Source: Bacteroides sp. CAG:709
GTDB taxonomy: Bacteria > Bacteroidota > Bacteroidia > Bacteroidales > UBA932
Length of the DNA stretch: 26,881 nt
Assembly: GCA_000434935.1 (NCBI GenBank)
Contig: FR882187.1
Coordinates: 1-26,881, forward strand
Direction: 5' to 3'
Shown piece by piece: positions 14,441-22,417 of this stretch. The translations under genes were made by a program, and so were the position numbers. Positions within the stretch are counted from its first letter, which is position 1. Each line of letters opens with the position of its first letter. A model generated the notes under the pieces. The model saw only the letters and a list, made by a program, of their open reading frames with translations. It ran no database searches and was not told the DNA's origin.

Positions 14441-16020
14441 TATTTATTCCTGTGAGAACCATTAAGTTTCAGATATGACCAATCCAATGCAGTATGCATA
14501 TTGTTGTCTCCGCCCATACGGCTGAGAGCGTCTTCAACATGCTGCTTGTTGGATGTCACGGTATAGTTAGGATAGCCCAACCTTGTAGGGAGTTCATTGT
14601 CATTTGCACCTGTGCCGACGCCGATCGTAAGCAACGGATATTCGGTTCTTCTCCACTCATGATACTGCTCGAAACCGCAATAGAAGAGGGACAGGTACTT
14701 TTGTGACAGAATCAGTTCCAGCGGGTCTGCATAGATGCTGGTTCCATCCTTTGCGGCAGCCTTGTCATAAGATGCCAACTTCGACTGTTTAAGTGTCTTC
14801 ACATCGCTCTTCCTGATGGTCTTAGCCGCAGGAGAAGCCTGACCGATGGCATCCCATTTCTCGATATTGGCATCAAGCGCAGCCTCATACAATGTCTTGG
14901 CAGTCTGACCGGATATAGTAAGTTTTCCTCTTTCAACTCCTTCAGCTTCAATGAAAAGAATCTCAGAATAGTCCATGATGAAGCCCGGGAAATCAGCTCT
15001 GTTGATGAAGGAATTGTCCGGATATGACGGTTTCTTATTTTCTTCCGCATCCGTATCAGAAGGCAGACAGCCGGAAACAACGCCTACCCAGTCACTCTTT
15101 CCCATCTTTCCGAACATTGCCATACGCGGGTCTACGAATATGGACTTGCCCTTGCTGTTGTATTCGACTGTCATCTTTATGACTCTTTCCGTAAAGCGAT
15201 AGCCCTGGAAATTCGTTGCAGTCTGCTTCTCCTGGCCCCAGAAAGACATATACGGATCCTGAACCTGGAACGGTACCATTGCATTGTCCGAATTCGAGGT
15301 CATTACCGGATATTTGGACGGATTGTCGATGACTTCCTGGATCTTGGCCCAGTTGCCGTCGTTCATTCCGGAATAGCGGCAGAGAATCCTGAGACGGAGG
15401 CTGTTGGCAAATTTGATCCATTTCATGACATTGTCGCCATACATCTTGTCAAGACCGGATTTGGAAGGAACCGGTTTCTTGGAGAGGTACAGACATGCAC
15501 TGTCCAGGTCATTCAGGAAACAGTCCTGAAGGTCGGACTGGCTTTCGAACTTAGGTGTCCTGTTCGCAGTGAACTGATAAGCCTCAGTATATGGGATATC
15601 ACCGAAAAGGTCAGCGAGATTCGAGAGGTTGTACACCTTCAGAATCAAGCCAAGTGCCTCATAATAAGGGTCATTCCACTGCTTCGCCAATGTAATCATG
15701 TGCTGGCAATCACCACCGTAACGCGCGTAATTATCCCAAATCGTCTGCCAATTACCGTTGGTTACTATATATTCCTTGATATGCTGAGTCTGGCCTGCCG
15801 TATATGCAGTCATCTGAATCAGCTCATTGTTATAATATTGGCAAAGCTTCTGGGACTGGTATCCGATGCCGTAGAGTATCGGCTCGAAACAGCTGCTCGC
15901 ATAGATCTTGCCGAAATCCATCTTGTTCGGATTCGTATTTATATCTTCGAAGTCGCCAGTGCAGGCAGTCATGCCGAGGGCAGCAGCCGCACCGAACATT
16001 ATTTTCTTTATTGTATTCAT
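14440..16020 (-). CDS. SusD/RagB-family nutrient-binding lipoprotein
   Basis: 526 residues, predicted outer-membrane lipoprotein (lipobox MTAC, Cys20, followed by TGDFEDINTNPN). The start resembles the SusD-like_2 branch (FEDINTNPN, then YNNELIQMTAYTAGQ and the WQTIWDNYARYGGD region), as does NLADLFGDIPYTEA at about 145. The C-terminal half keeps MDYSEILFIEAEG and the EWRRTEYPLL region. SusD proteins form the lid of the SusC barrel and capture ligand. It begins 5 nt after SusC and overlaps the BACON gene by one nucleotide. This branch is often found in loci without glycoside hydrolases, as here; the ligand cannot be inferred from sequence. Confidence 0.92.
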   Translation of the reverse strand: MNTIKKIMFGAAAALGMTACTGDFEDINTNPNKMDFGKIYASSCFEPILYGIGYQSQKLCQYYNNELIQMTAYTAGQTQHIKEYIVTNGNWQTIWDNYARYGGDCQHMITLAKQWNDPYYEALGLILKVYNLSNLADLFGDIPYTEAYQFTANRTPKFESQSDLQDCFLNDLDSACLYLSKKPVPSKSGLDKMYGDNVMKWIKFANSLRLRILCRYSGMNDGNWAKIQEVIDNPSKYPVMTSNSDNAMVPFQVQDPYMSFWGQEKQTATNFQGYRFTERVIKMTVEYNSKGKSIFVDPRMAMFGKMGKSDWVGVVSGCLPSDTDAEENKKPSYPDNSFINRADFPGFIMDYSEILFIEAEGVERGKLTISGQTAKTLYEAALDANIEKWDAIGQASPAAKTIRKSDVKTLKQSKLASYDKAAAKDGTSIYADPLELILSQKYLSLFYCGFEQYHEWRRTEYPLLTIGVGTGANDNELPTRLGYPNYTVTSNKQHVEDALSRMGGDNNMHTALDWSYLKLNGSHRNK

Positions 16021-16025
16021 ATCTC

Positions 16026-19000
16026 TTAGAATCTGATCTTGATGTTGGCACCGAAGGATCTGGTCATAGGCAGTGAACCGGACTCGATACCACGTTTGGT
16101 ATTGGATCCTACATAACCGGTAACTTCCGGATCATAGAACGGATAGTTGGTTATGCAGAAAAGATTCGTAGCATAGGCTGACACGGTAATTCCCTGGATA
16201 ACCTTGGTCTTTTCCATGAGCTTCTTAGGGAAGTTGTAGGAAACCGTGAGTTCTTTAAGCTTGAAGAATGAGTTGTCGTAGATGTATTCTTCGAAGTTGT
16301 AGCGGTTTGCCTTATATGTAGAATAGTACGATACTATATCGGTAGTAATCGTATTGTTCTTCTGATAAGTAATACTGCCGTCAGCAGCCTTTATGGCATT
16401 CACGCCCGGAGCGACAAATCCGTCATTACGGCCTTCAAGTGTATTCTTGAGCTTACCCTGATAACCGAGGATGCCGGCGGTGACAGAAGCGGTCTTTCCG
16501 CCGATCTGTCCGGTGAAAGTAGCATTCAATGTAATGTCTCTCCACTTCAAGGATGTCGTAAGACCTCCCAGCCAGTCAGGATTTACATTTCCGTAATATT
16601 TGAGATTGGAGCTGTCATCCAATGCCGGTAGTCCGGTCTTGGCATTGATGATATCCATGCCCGAGCAGTCCACCTGGTTTCCGTTTTCATCGAGATAAAA
16701 AGAGCCTTCCGGAGCTTGTTTAAGACCAAGTCCCCACAATTCACCCATCTTCTTCCCTACATAGTCGTAAACGAAGAGACGGCTTCCGATGGTGGTACCG
16801 TAGTCCTCCTGGAACGGATTGTCATTGTTCCAGCCGTCATACATTCTCTTGAGAACGCCGATGTTGCGGGAAGCATTGATACCGATGGTCCATTTCCAAT
16901 CCTTGGTCTTGATCGGAGTGAAGTTCAATGCGATTTCAATACCCTTGTTGCGGATAAGGCCGACATTGGTGGTATAATATTTCGCACCGGTGATGTAGTC
17001 GTAAGGGACATCATAGATCTGGTCAGTCACATCAGACTGATAGAGAGCGATATCCACGCCGATTCTGTTCTTGAGGAACTTGGCTTCGAGACCGGCTTCC
17101 CATGTTTCCACATTTTCCGGCTTCAAATAGTAGTTCGGATAGGTTGCCGCAGGACGGTATCCTCCAGGGAAAGCAGTGGCAGTATATCCGTATGAGATGG
17201 AATAAGGAGTGGTATCCTTACCTACATTCGCCCAGGAAACACGTGCCTTCAAGAAAGAAACGGCCGGAAGCCAGTCCTGGAATTTAGCGACCTTGTCAAT
17301 GAGGACAGAGGCGCTGACTGAAGGATAGAAGTATGACCAGTTGCCAGGTGAAAGTGTTGAAGACCAGTCATTTCTGGCAGTAAGGTCGAGGTATGCCCAA
17401 TCATCCCAACCGAGAGAGACAAGTCCATAAAGGCTGTTCACCACTTTTTTCGATCTGTAAGCACTATAATCAGGTTGAGTTCCTGCAGGATAGTTGTTTA
17501 CGTTATATACGCCTTCAATGTCAAGTTTATCGAGAGTGTATTTCCAACTCCTTCTGTTGTAGGTCATGTTGTTGCCACCGAATCCGGCAGTAAGCGTGAG
17601 CCTGTCATGAACGAATGAATCGGTGTATTTCAGCATGAAGTCGGTATTGAATTCCACAAGGAAGTTTGACTGCTCACGATACCATCCCTGAGTATAATTG
17701 TATGTATAGAACGGCTTGCGCTGTGTACGGAACTCATTGGTCACATCGGCTCCCGATTTCAGGTCGAGAGTGAGTTTGTTCTTCCAGAGGTTGATGTTGA
17801 GTCCGATATTGCCGAAGAGCCTGTCCTTGTCCTGGGTATTAGGCATCGCATACAAAATACGGTAAGGGTTATAGTAATTGTTCTTGCCGACAAGCATGTC
17901 GGTATCGCTCGTGAAAGTCTCTTTGTTCCAACGTCCCTGGAAATACTCGTCCTTGTAGTTCTTCATAGAGATGTTTGTCGAGTTCCAGACAAGCTGATAG
18001 ACTACGGAGTTGTTCGAATAGCCGGTCGACGGCATATTGTCTGAGTCAGTCATGAAGTAGTTCACATTGGCTGTGAGCTTGATATACTTGTTGACCTGGC
18101 TCTTGACAGCGAGTGAAACAGATTTTCTCTTGTAGCCGGTGTTAGGCAGGATATATTCGTTCTTGGTGTTCTTGAATGAGAGACGCACGGAGGTTCCTTT
18201 ACCGTTGCCGCCTTCGATGGAAACGGAATTGTCCCATGTCCAGCCTGTACGGAAAAGTCCTGAGTACCAGTCATCCTTATATGTCCAAGGAGTCCTGTGG
18301 GCCAAACCGGTGGCATAATCCATACCATCCTGCTGGAAGCGCATCTTGCTGGCATCGTACTTTTCACCGAATGCATAACGGCTATAGTTACGAGGCAGGC
18401 CTTCCACGTTGTGTTCAGCGTTGAAGAAGTTATATTCATTCAAGCCGAGGTCGGAACCTGAACCGTATTCCGTCTGGAAATCAGGCCAATATCCTGCCAC
18501 GTCAGCTGTAAATTGGGAAGAATAGGTCACGCCGATACCTTTGGCCGTAGAACCTGACTTGGTAGTAATGATGACTGCGCCGTTACCTGCACGTGAACCG
18601 TAGAGGGCTGTGGCAGCAGCACCTTTGAGGACCGTAACTGATTCAATATCATCAGGATTTAGGTCAGATGCACCATCACCGAAGTCGATCGGGTTGTCCT
18701 GGTTGGTATATCCGGAACCGGATGCATTGGAAATCGTACCGGATGTGATCGGAATTCCGTCCACGACGTAAAGTGCCGAACTGTTGCCGTCCAGGGAGGA
18801 TTCACCACGGACTACCACCTTGGTGGAACCGATAGGGCCGGATGCCTTGTTGAATTGCACGCCGGCTACTTTTCCTTCCATACCGCTGAGCCAGTTGGAG
18901 TTCTGCACATTGTTAAGGTCTTCTCCGGTCACTTCCGTAGCGGCATAACCGAGAGAGCGTTTTTCTCGTTTCATACCCAGTGCGGTCACGATTACCTCGC

Positions 19001-19325
19001 TGAGCTGTTCAGAATCCGGTTTGAGAATGATGTCATAAACCGAAGATTTGGAAACCGTGACGTTCTGTGTCTTGTAGCCCATGAACTGGACACTCAACAC
19101 GTCACCTTCCTTGGCATTGACGGAAAATTTTCCGCTGCCGTCAGTGATTGTAGCTACATTCTTGCCTTCGACAACGACTGTAGCTCCAGCCATAGGCTGG
19201 GTCTTATCTGTGTCGTAGACCGTACCGCGGATCTGGCTCTGGGCCTGTAGGGAGAAACTTCCTCCTACGAGCATCAGGACAGAAGCTACTGCAGTCAGCA
19301 ACGACTTTCCATAAGAGTTGAACAT
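16026..19325 (-). CDS. SusC/RagA-family TonB-dependent outer-membrane transporter
   Basis: 1099 residues. Signal peptide 1-29 (cleavage after QAQ), a CarboxypepD_reg-like domain at about 32-105 (IRGTVYDTDKTQPMAGATV onward), a TonB-box-like LSEVIVTALG (108-117), and the plug domain with LYVVDGIPI (185-193) and the SusC signature LYGSRAGNGAVIITTKSG (241-258). A ~22-strand barrel follows, ending with the terminal Phe of SFGANIKIRF. Length and order are normal for the family. With SusD it should import a ligand too large for porins, energised by TonB. It lies 95 nt after the phosphoesterase gene; I see no -7 box in that gap, so co-transcription from 21462-21492 is likely. Confidence 0.95.
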   Translation of the reverse strand: MFNSYGKSLLTAVASVLMLVGGSFSLQAQSQIRGTVYDTDKTQPMAGATVVVEGKNVATITDGSGKFSVNAKEGDVLSVQFMGYKTQNVTVSKSSVYDIILKPDSEQLSEVIVTALGMKREKRSLGYAATEVTGEDLNNVQNSNWLSGMEGKVAGVQFNKASGPIGSTKVVVRGESSLDGNSSALYVVDGIPITSGTISNASGSGYTNQDNPIDFGDGASDLNPDDIESVTVLKGAAATALYGSRAGNGAVIITTKSGSTAKGIGVTYSSQFTADVAGYWPDFQTEYGSGSDLGLNEYNFFNAEHNVEGLPRNYSRYAFGEKYDASKMRFQQDGMDYATGLAHRTPWTYKDDWYSGLFRTGWTWDNSVSIEGGNGKGTSVRLSFKNTKNEYILPNTGYKRKSVSLAVKSQVNKYIKLTANVNYFMTDSDNMPSTGYSNNSVVYQLVWNSTNISMKNYKDEYFQGRWNKETFTSDTDMLVGKNNYYNPYRILYAMPNTQDKDRLFGNIGLNINLWKNKLTLDLKSGADVTNEFRTQRKPFYTYNYTQGWYREQSNFLVEFNTDFMLKYTDSFVHDRLTLTAGFGGNNMTYNRRSWKYTLDKLDIEGVYNVNNYPAGTQPDYSAYRSKKVVNSLYGLVSLGWDDWAYLDLTARNDWSSTLSPGNWSYFYPSVSASVLIDKVAKFQDWLPAVSFLKARVSWANVGKDTTPYSISYGYTATAFPGGYRPAATYPNYYLKPENVETWEAGLEAKFLKNRIGVDIALYQSDVTDQIYDVPYDYITGAKYYTTNVGLIRNKGIEIALNFTPIKTKDWKWTIGINASRNIGVLKRMYDGWNNDNPFQEDYGTTIGSRLFVYDYVGKKMGELWGLGLKQAPEGSFYLDENGNQVDCSGMDIINAKTGLPALDDSSNLKYYGNVNPDWLGGLTTSLKWRDITLNATFTGQIGGKTASVTAGILGYQGKLKNTLEGRNDGFVAPGVNAIKAADGSITYQKNNTITTDIVSYYSTYKANRYNFEEYIYDNSFFKLKELTVSYNFPKKLMEKTKVIQGITVSAYATNLFCITNYPFYDPEVTGYVGSNTKRGIESGSLPMTRSFGANIKIRF

Positions 19326-19420
19326 ATTGATGCGTTTTATTGGTTTGTATTATTATGTATACTGTTATACTGTTTCAAAATGCTGTTTCAAGCATCTGAC
19401 ATGCTATGCGTGTTTGAGGT

Positions 19421-21415
19421 TTATTTATAAGCATCGGTCGAGAATTCTTTCGGGCGTTTCATCGTCTCGGTGTAGACATTTCCGAATTCATCCGTGACCT
19501 TGATGTCGATGGTGGATGTCGCTGATGATGCTTTCACCTTGAACATGTGGTAGTTTTCCGTCGTGATAAATGCCGGCGTTTCAGTAATCGAGGAATTATT
19601 GAAACGCTTGGCTGTCAATGCCGCGATATGAAGAGGGTCATAGCCCTTCACGCGCGTACTTGCGAGCGTCTTGCCGTTCTCCTTGATTTCTATCGTCCAT
19701 TTCGGATTCCAGTTCCAGATGTTTATAAGCACCTCATTTTTGGAGTTCTTAGGATAGGCATCAGTATATTTCTCGAACTTCGATTTTAATGCTGCCGGCA
19801 CTTTAGGAGCATCTTTCTCGACCGTGAACCAGACATTGTTCAGGTCATAGGATCGGAACTGCTCATTCTCATCGCGTCCTGTGCCCTTGTATCGCCATTT
19901 CTTGTCCGTGCCTGTAATGTCCCAGACGGAATATCCGCCAGGTGCGCCGTCGGTGCAGATATGAATGCCCGGTGTAAGATATCCCGACCACCACCATGAA
20001 GCGCAGACTGCACCGGCATTGTGCTCATAGATGCCGATGCCTTCAGAGGATTTTTTGTCCACGTTATAAAGCACGTGGGTGTGTCCGGTTACGAAATCCA
20101 CCTTGTAGCCCTTGAATTTGGAGATCAGCGTCCCGGAGTTTTTCAAGTAATAATTATTTACATTCTTCACAGTCTCTTTCGCATAAACCGGCGCATGGGA
20201 AGTAACGATGACCGGTGTCGTCTTGGAAACGTAGAAAAGGTCTTTCGCGAGCCATTTCAACTGCTCATCCGTAACTTCGGACTCGTATGTACGCTCAGGT
20301 TTGGCGGAAGCCGCTCCCCCGACATTGGTACAGAGGATATCATCGAGCACGATGTAATGCACGTCGCCGATATTGAATGAATAATAGGTCGGGGCAATGT
20401 CTTTCACGTATTCGACCACAGTATTGAAGTCGCCGTCCTTGCACATGTCATGGTCATGGTTTCCGATAGTGTGGAAGAACTGGACTTGCTTAGCGGCATT
20501 CTTGAAATAATAATTGACGCTGTTCAGGTACTGAGGAAAGTAGTACTTCCTGGAATACCAATAAAGGTCCCAGGTCATGTCACCGAGGGTGATGACGTAG
20601 GACTTGACGTCGTCATCCATTATATCCGCCTTGACTTCTTTCATGCAGTTGTCGAACTGGTTCAAATCGTTCGTCCTGTCAGCCAGATGCATGTCTCCGA
20701 GGAAATACACACGATATTTTTCCTGATTAACCTTTACGAGGTTGAAATCGTGACGTTCCGCCTTGTCGGCTTTCTCGGTCAATGTCGCATGGAACTGAGG
20801 AAGCACGCCTTCGGAGCCTACCTCATAACCCTTTGGAATAGAAATGAATACATAGCCCCATTTCTTCGCGGATTTAAACTGATAGACGCCGTCCTTGTCC
20901 GTTTTCACCACTTCGACGCCATCCGAAACGACCACGTCCGCCAGCCCTTCACCGTCGCAATGGACCACGCCATACACGTTATTGCCGCCGGCCGGCTCAA
21001 TGTCGACCACATCGAAGATTATGTCAATGTTTATGTAGCCGACGATTTTAGTCCGGGAATTCCTGCGGACCAGCATTTCGTAGCGTCCGGTGGTGACTTT
21101 CGAGTCCAATGTAAATGTGAAACTGCCTTTGTCTATGGACTTGATCTGATTGTCGAAGCTTTCCGCGGTATTCATCAGCACGATTACGTCGCCCTCCTCA
21201 GGTCCATGACTTCCTACGACCTTCAATGTCACGTCTCCGCCTTTTTTCGCGCTTACGGAGTTTTCCAATATTATACCGGAGACATTGATCGGAGTGCCGT
21301 CAGGATTATCAGGAGTTTCTTTGGTGCCGTCACAGCCCGAGAATACCACCATGGACAAGGTGGTTAAGAAAACGACAAGAATTCGTTTTAGCGTTTCGTT
21401 TCGAAAGTATTTCAT
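19421..21415 (-). CDS. Calcineurin-like metallophosphoesterase lipoprotein
   Basis: 664 residues, lipobox FSGC (Cys28), so probably exported and membrane-anchored. Residues about 40-135 resemble an Ig-like domain; 140-230 match the MetallophosN region (VYGVVHCDGEGLADVVVSDG, TDKDGVYQF). The catalytic domain has all metal motifs: GDMH (240-243), GDM (278-280), GNHDHD (318-323), SHAP (406-409) and GHTH (444-447). The C-terminal part (PGGYSVWDI to the end) resembles the MetallophosC domain. The family hydrolyses phosphomono- or diesters with a two-metal centre. As the first gene of the SusC/SusD operon it may trim a phosphorylated ligand before import; substrate unknown. Confidence 0.9.
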   Translation of the reverse strand: MKYFRNETLKRILVVFLTTLSMVVFSGCDGTKETPDNPDGTPINVSGIILENSVSAKKGGDVTLKVVGSHGPEEGDVIVLMNTAESFDNQIKSIDKGSFTFTLDSKVTTGRYEMLVRRNSRTKIVGYINIDIIFDVVDIEPAGGNNVYGVVHCDGEGLADVVVSDGVEVVKTDKDGVYQFKSAKKWGYVFISIPKGYEVGSEGVLPQFHATLTEKADKAERHDFNLVKVNQEKYRVYFLGDMHLADRTNDLNQFDNCMKEVKADIMDDDVKSYVITLGDMTWDLYWYSRKYYFPQYLNSVNYYFKNAAKQVQFFHTIGNHDHDMCKDGDFNTVVEYVKDIAPTYYSFNIGDVHYIVLDDILCTNVGGAASAKPERTYESEVTDEQLKWLAKDLFYVSKTTPVIVTSHAPVYAKETVKNVNNYYLKNSGTLISKFKGYKVDFVTGHTHVLYNVDKKSSEGIGIYEHNAGAVCASWWWSGYLTPGIHICTDGAPGGYSVWDITGTDKKWRYKGTGRDENEQFRSYDLNNVWFTVEKDAPKVPAALKSKFEKYTDAYPKNSKNEVLINIWNWNPKWTIEIKENGKTLASTRVKGYDPLHIAALTAKRFNNSSITETPAFITTENYHMFKVKASSATSTIDIKVTDEFGNVYTETMKRPKEFSTDAYK

Positions 21416-21461
21416 ATTCGTTATGTTCGTATTCCGTAGTTAATCGGTTTACATTTCGAAA

Positions 21462-21492
21462 CAAAGGTAGTACAAAAAAAGATTTCCGCAAA
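21462..21492 (-). promoter_or_regulatory. Promoter of the phosphoesterase-SusCD operon
   Basis: Minus-strand TTTG (21489-21492), 19 nt, TACCTTTG (21462-21469): a full match to the Bacteroidetes consensus. The -33 box lies inside the T-tract of the tRNA terminator. Confidence 0.8.
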
Positions 21493-21532
21493 AAAAATTA
21501 GAGATGACCAATCAGTCATTCTTGGTCATCTC
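21488..21532 (-). terminator. Rho-independent terminator of the tRNA-Gly gene
   Basis: Minus-strand GAGATGACCAA (21532-21522) pairs perfectly with TTGGTCATCTC (21511-21501), 10-nt loop, followed by TAATTTTTTTT. Confidence 0.9.
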
Positions 21533-21535
21533 CTC

Positions 21536-21611
21536 TGGAGCGGAAAACGGGGTTCGAACCCGCGACCTTCGGCTTGGGAAGCCAACACTCTACCAACTGA
21601 GCTATTTCCGC
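21536..21611 (-). tRNA. tRNA-Gly (anticodon CCC)
   Basis: A complete cloverleaf on the minus strand. The acceptor GCGGAAA/TTTCCGC, D stem GCTC/GAGT (one G-U), anticodon stem TTGGC/GCCGA with loop TTCCCAA giving anticodon CCC, and T arm GCGGG-TTCGAAC-CCCGT are all present. The discriminator is T, and CCA (21538-21536) follows in the DNA, either encoded or by chance. It has its own promoter and terminator and reads GGG codons. Confidence 0.95.
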
Positions 21612-21642
21612 AACTCGACCGTAATTCATCCGGTCATCTCTG

Positions 21643-21673
21643 CAAATATAGTCATTAAAATCCGTTTCGCAAG
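21643..21673 (-). promoter_or_regulatory. Promoter of the tRNA-Gly gene
   Basis: Minus-strand CTTG (21670-21673), 19 nt, TATATTTG (21643-21650): exact -7 box and 3 of 4 at -33. Predicted start near 21638 gives a leader of about 27 nt with a small GACCG/CGGTC hairpin (21617-21635). Confidence 0.7.
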
Positions 21674-21688
21674 ATTTTTTCTCACGAA
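21666..21688 (-). terminator. Weak hairpin after the HTH gene
   Basis: Minus-strand TTCGTGAGA and TCTTGCGAA pair over 9 bp (two G-U) around an AAAAA loop, two nucleotides after the stop codon. Only a short T-run follows and it overlaps the tRNA -33 box, so termination is uncertain. Confidence 0.35.
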
Positions 21689-21690
21689 CT

Positions 21691-22134
21691 TCAAACCGCC
21701 ATCAGTTCCTTCCCAAGCAGTCTCAGCGTTTCCTTCAAAGCGGCACTGCGTTCCGCGCTAGGCTTCTTGATACCATATATGTACTTAAACAACAGATTCT
21801 TGCTGATACCTACCCTCGTGGCAACCTGTGAGACATTCAGTTCCGGAAAGTGTGAAAATATTTCCGCTATTTCATTATCCGGGTCCGGTTCCGACCTATC
21901 CAAAAAGCTGGATACATGAATATCTTCATCAATAGATGGCCAGCGGATATCGTCACCCCACTTTCCGATTTCATAGTTTTCACGTTGAGAAACCGTAGCA
22001 TTCTTCAGGGACGGGAAAGCTTCCAAAGGACGGCTATAAACTTCACCATCTTCCGATTCCATAAAAATACGCTCCGATTTAAACCAGACCCTCTTGATTT
22101 TCAGGTCCGAACGCATGTCCGTAACATTATCCAT
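21691..22134 (-). CDS. DUF2442/NE0471-like protein with C-terminal HTH (antitoxin- or repressor-like)
   Basis: 147 residues from the ATG at 22134, chosen because it overlaps the end of the DUF4160 gene by 8 nt; an in-frame ATG at 22155 would give 154. The N-terminal half (KIKRVWFKSERIFMESEDGE to about 80, with GDDIRWPSIDEDI) resembles DUF2442, the fold seen in Nitrosomonas NE0471. Residues about 98-140 form an XRE/lambda-repressor-type helix-turn-helix (LNVSQVATRVGISKNLLFKYI spans it). DUF2442 and DUF4160 genes are frequent neighbours and are suspected toxin-antitoxin-like pairs. Here the HTH protein would be the DNA-binding partner, plausibly binding the palindrome at 22378-22395. Function is inferred. 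Confidence 0.75.
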   Translation of the reverse strand: MDNVTDMRSDLKIKRVWFKSERIFMESEDGEVYSRPLEAFPSLKNATVSQRENYEIGKWGDDIRWPSIDEDIHVSSFLDRSEPDPDNEIAEIFSHFPELNVSQVATRVGISKNLLFKYIYGIKKPSAERSAALKETLRLLGKELMAV

Positions 22135-22360
22135 GATATTCCCTCCATTTTTCAAGAATTACCAATCGCAACATACTGACACATTCTACAATCCGACTAA
22201 GATCCCGCTTCTTGATTCCGTTGTTTGATACCACCTTGACTTCCGGAGTCAATACAATTTTCGCTCGTCCGTCTCCATTTTCAACATGAACATGTTCCGG
22301 CAAATGTTCATCTGAATAGAAAAAGAACCGGCAGCCGTTAGAATAAAACAATGTCGGCAT
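22127..22360 (-). CDS. DUF4160 protein
   Basis: A 77-residue protein beginning MPTLFYSNG with the hallmark acidic/His segment FYSDEHLPEHVHVENGDGRA (about residues 14-33), as in DUF4160 proteins (the usual form has H-x-P-x-H-x-H-V). The biochemical function of the family is not known to me. It is the first gene of a two-gene unit; its end overlaps the HTH gene. A -7 box ends 10 nt before the ATG and GAGGTGAG stands just before the start, so the mRNA has almost no leader. Pairing with a DUF2442/HTH protein suggests a toxin-antitoxin-like or stress module. Confidence 0.8.
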   Translation of the reverse strand: MPTLFYSNGCRFFFYSDEHLPEHVHVENGDGRAKIVLTPEVKVVSNNGIKKRDLSRIVECVSMLRLVILEKWREYHG

Positions 22361-22369
22361 ATCTCACCT

Positions 22370-22401
22370 CAAATATAGGGACAAAATTTTATCCCCGCAA
22401 G
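22370..22401 (-). promoter_or_regulatory. Promoter of the DUF4160/HTH operon
   Basis: Minus-strand CTTG (22398-22401), 20 nt, TATATTTG (22370-22377). The -7 box is exact; the -33 box matches 3 of 4. Confidence 0.65.
22378..22395. promoter_or_regulatory. 18-bp palindrome between -33 and -7: candidate operator
   Basis: GGGACAAAATTTTATCCC is a palindrome with one mismatched pair (8 of 9 per half-site). It fills the spacer of the promoter above and abuts the -7 box. A protein bound here would block RNA polymerase; the HTH protein of the same operon is the obvious candidate. Confidence 0.55.
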
Positions 22402-22417
22402 AAAACACAAACATTTT

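Noticed and set aside
20450..21367. 305-codon plus-strand ORF
   Set aside because: Antisense shadow of the phosphoesterase gene, with no recognisable domain; the minus-strand frame has complete catalytic motifs.
21524..21640. GGTCATCTC direct repeats flanking the tRNA as integration (att) sites
   Set aside because: The copies belong to the leader and terminator, do not include the tRNA 3' end, and no integrase or foreign segment is present.
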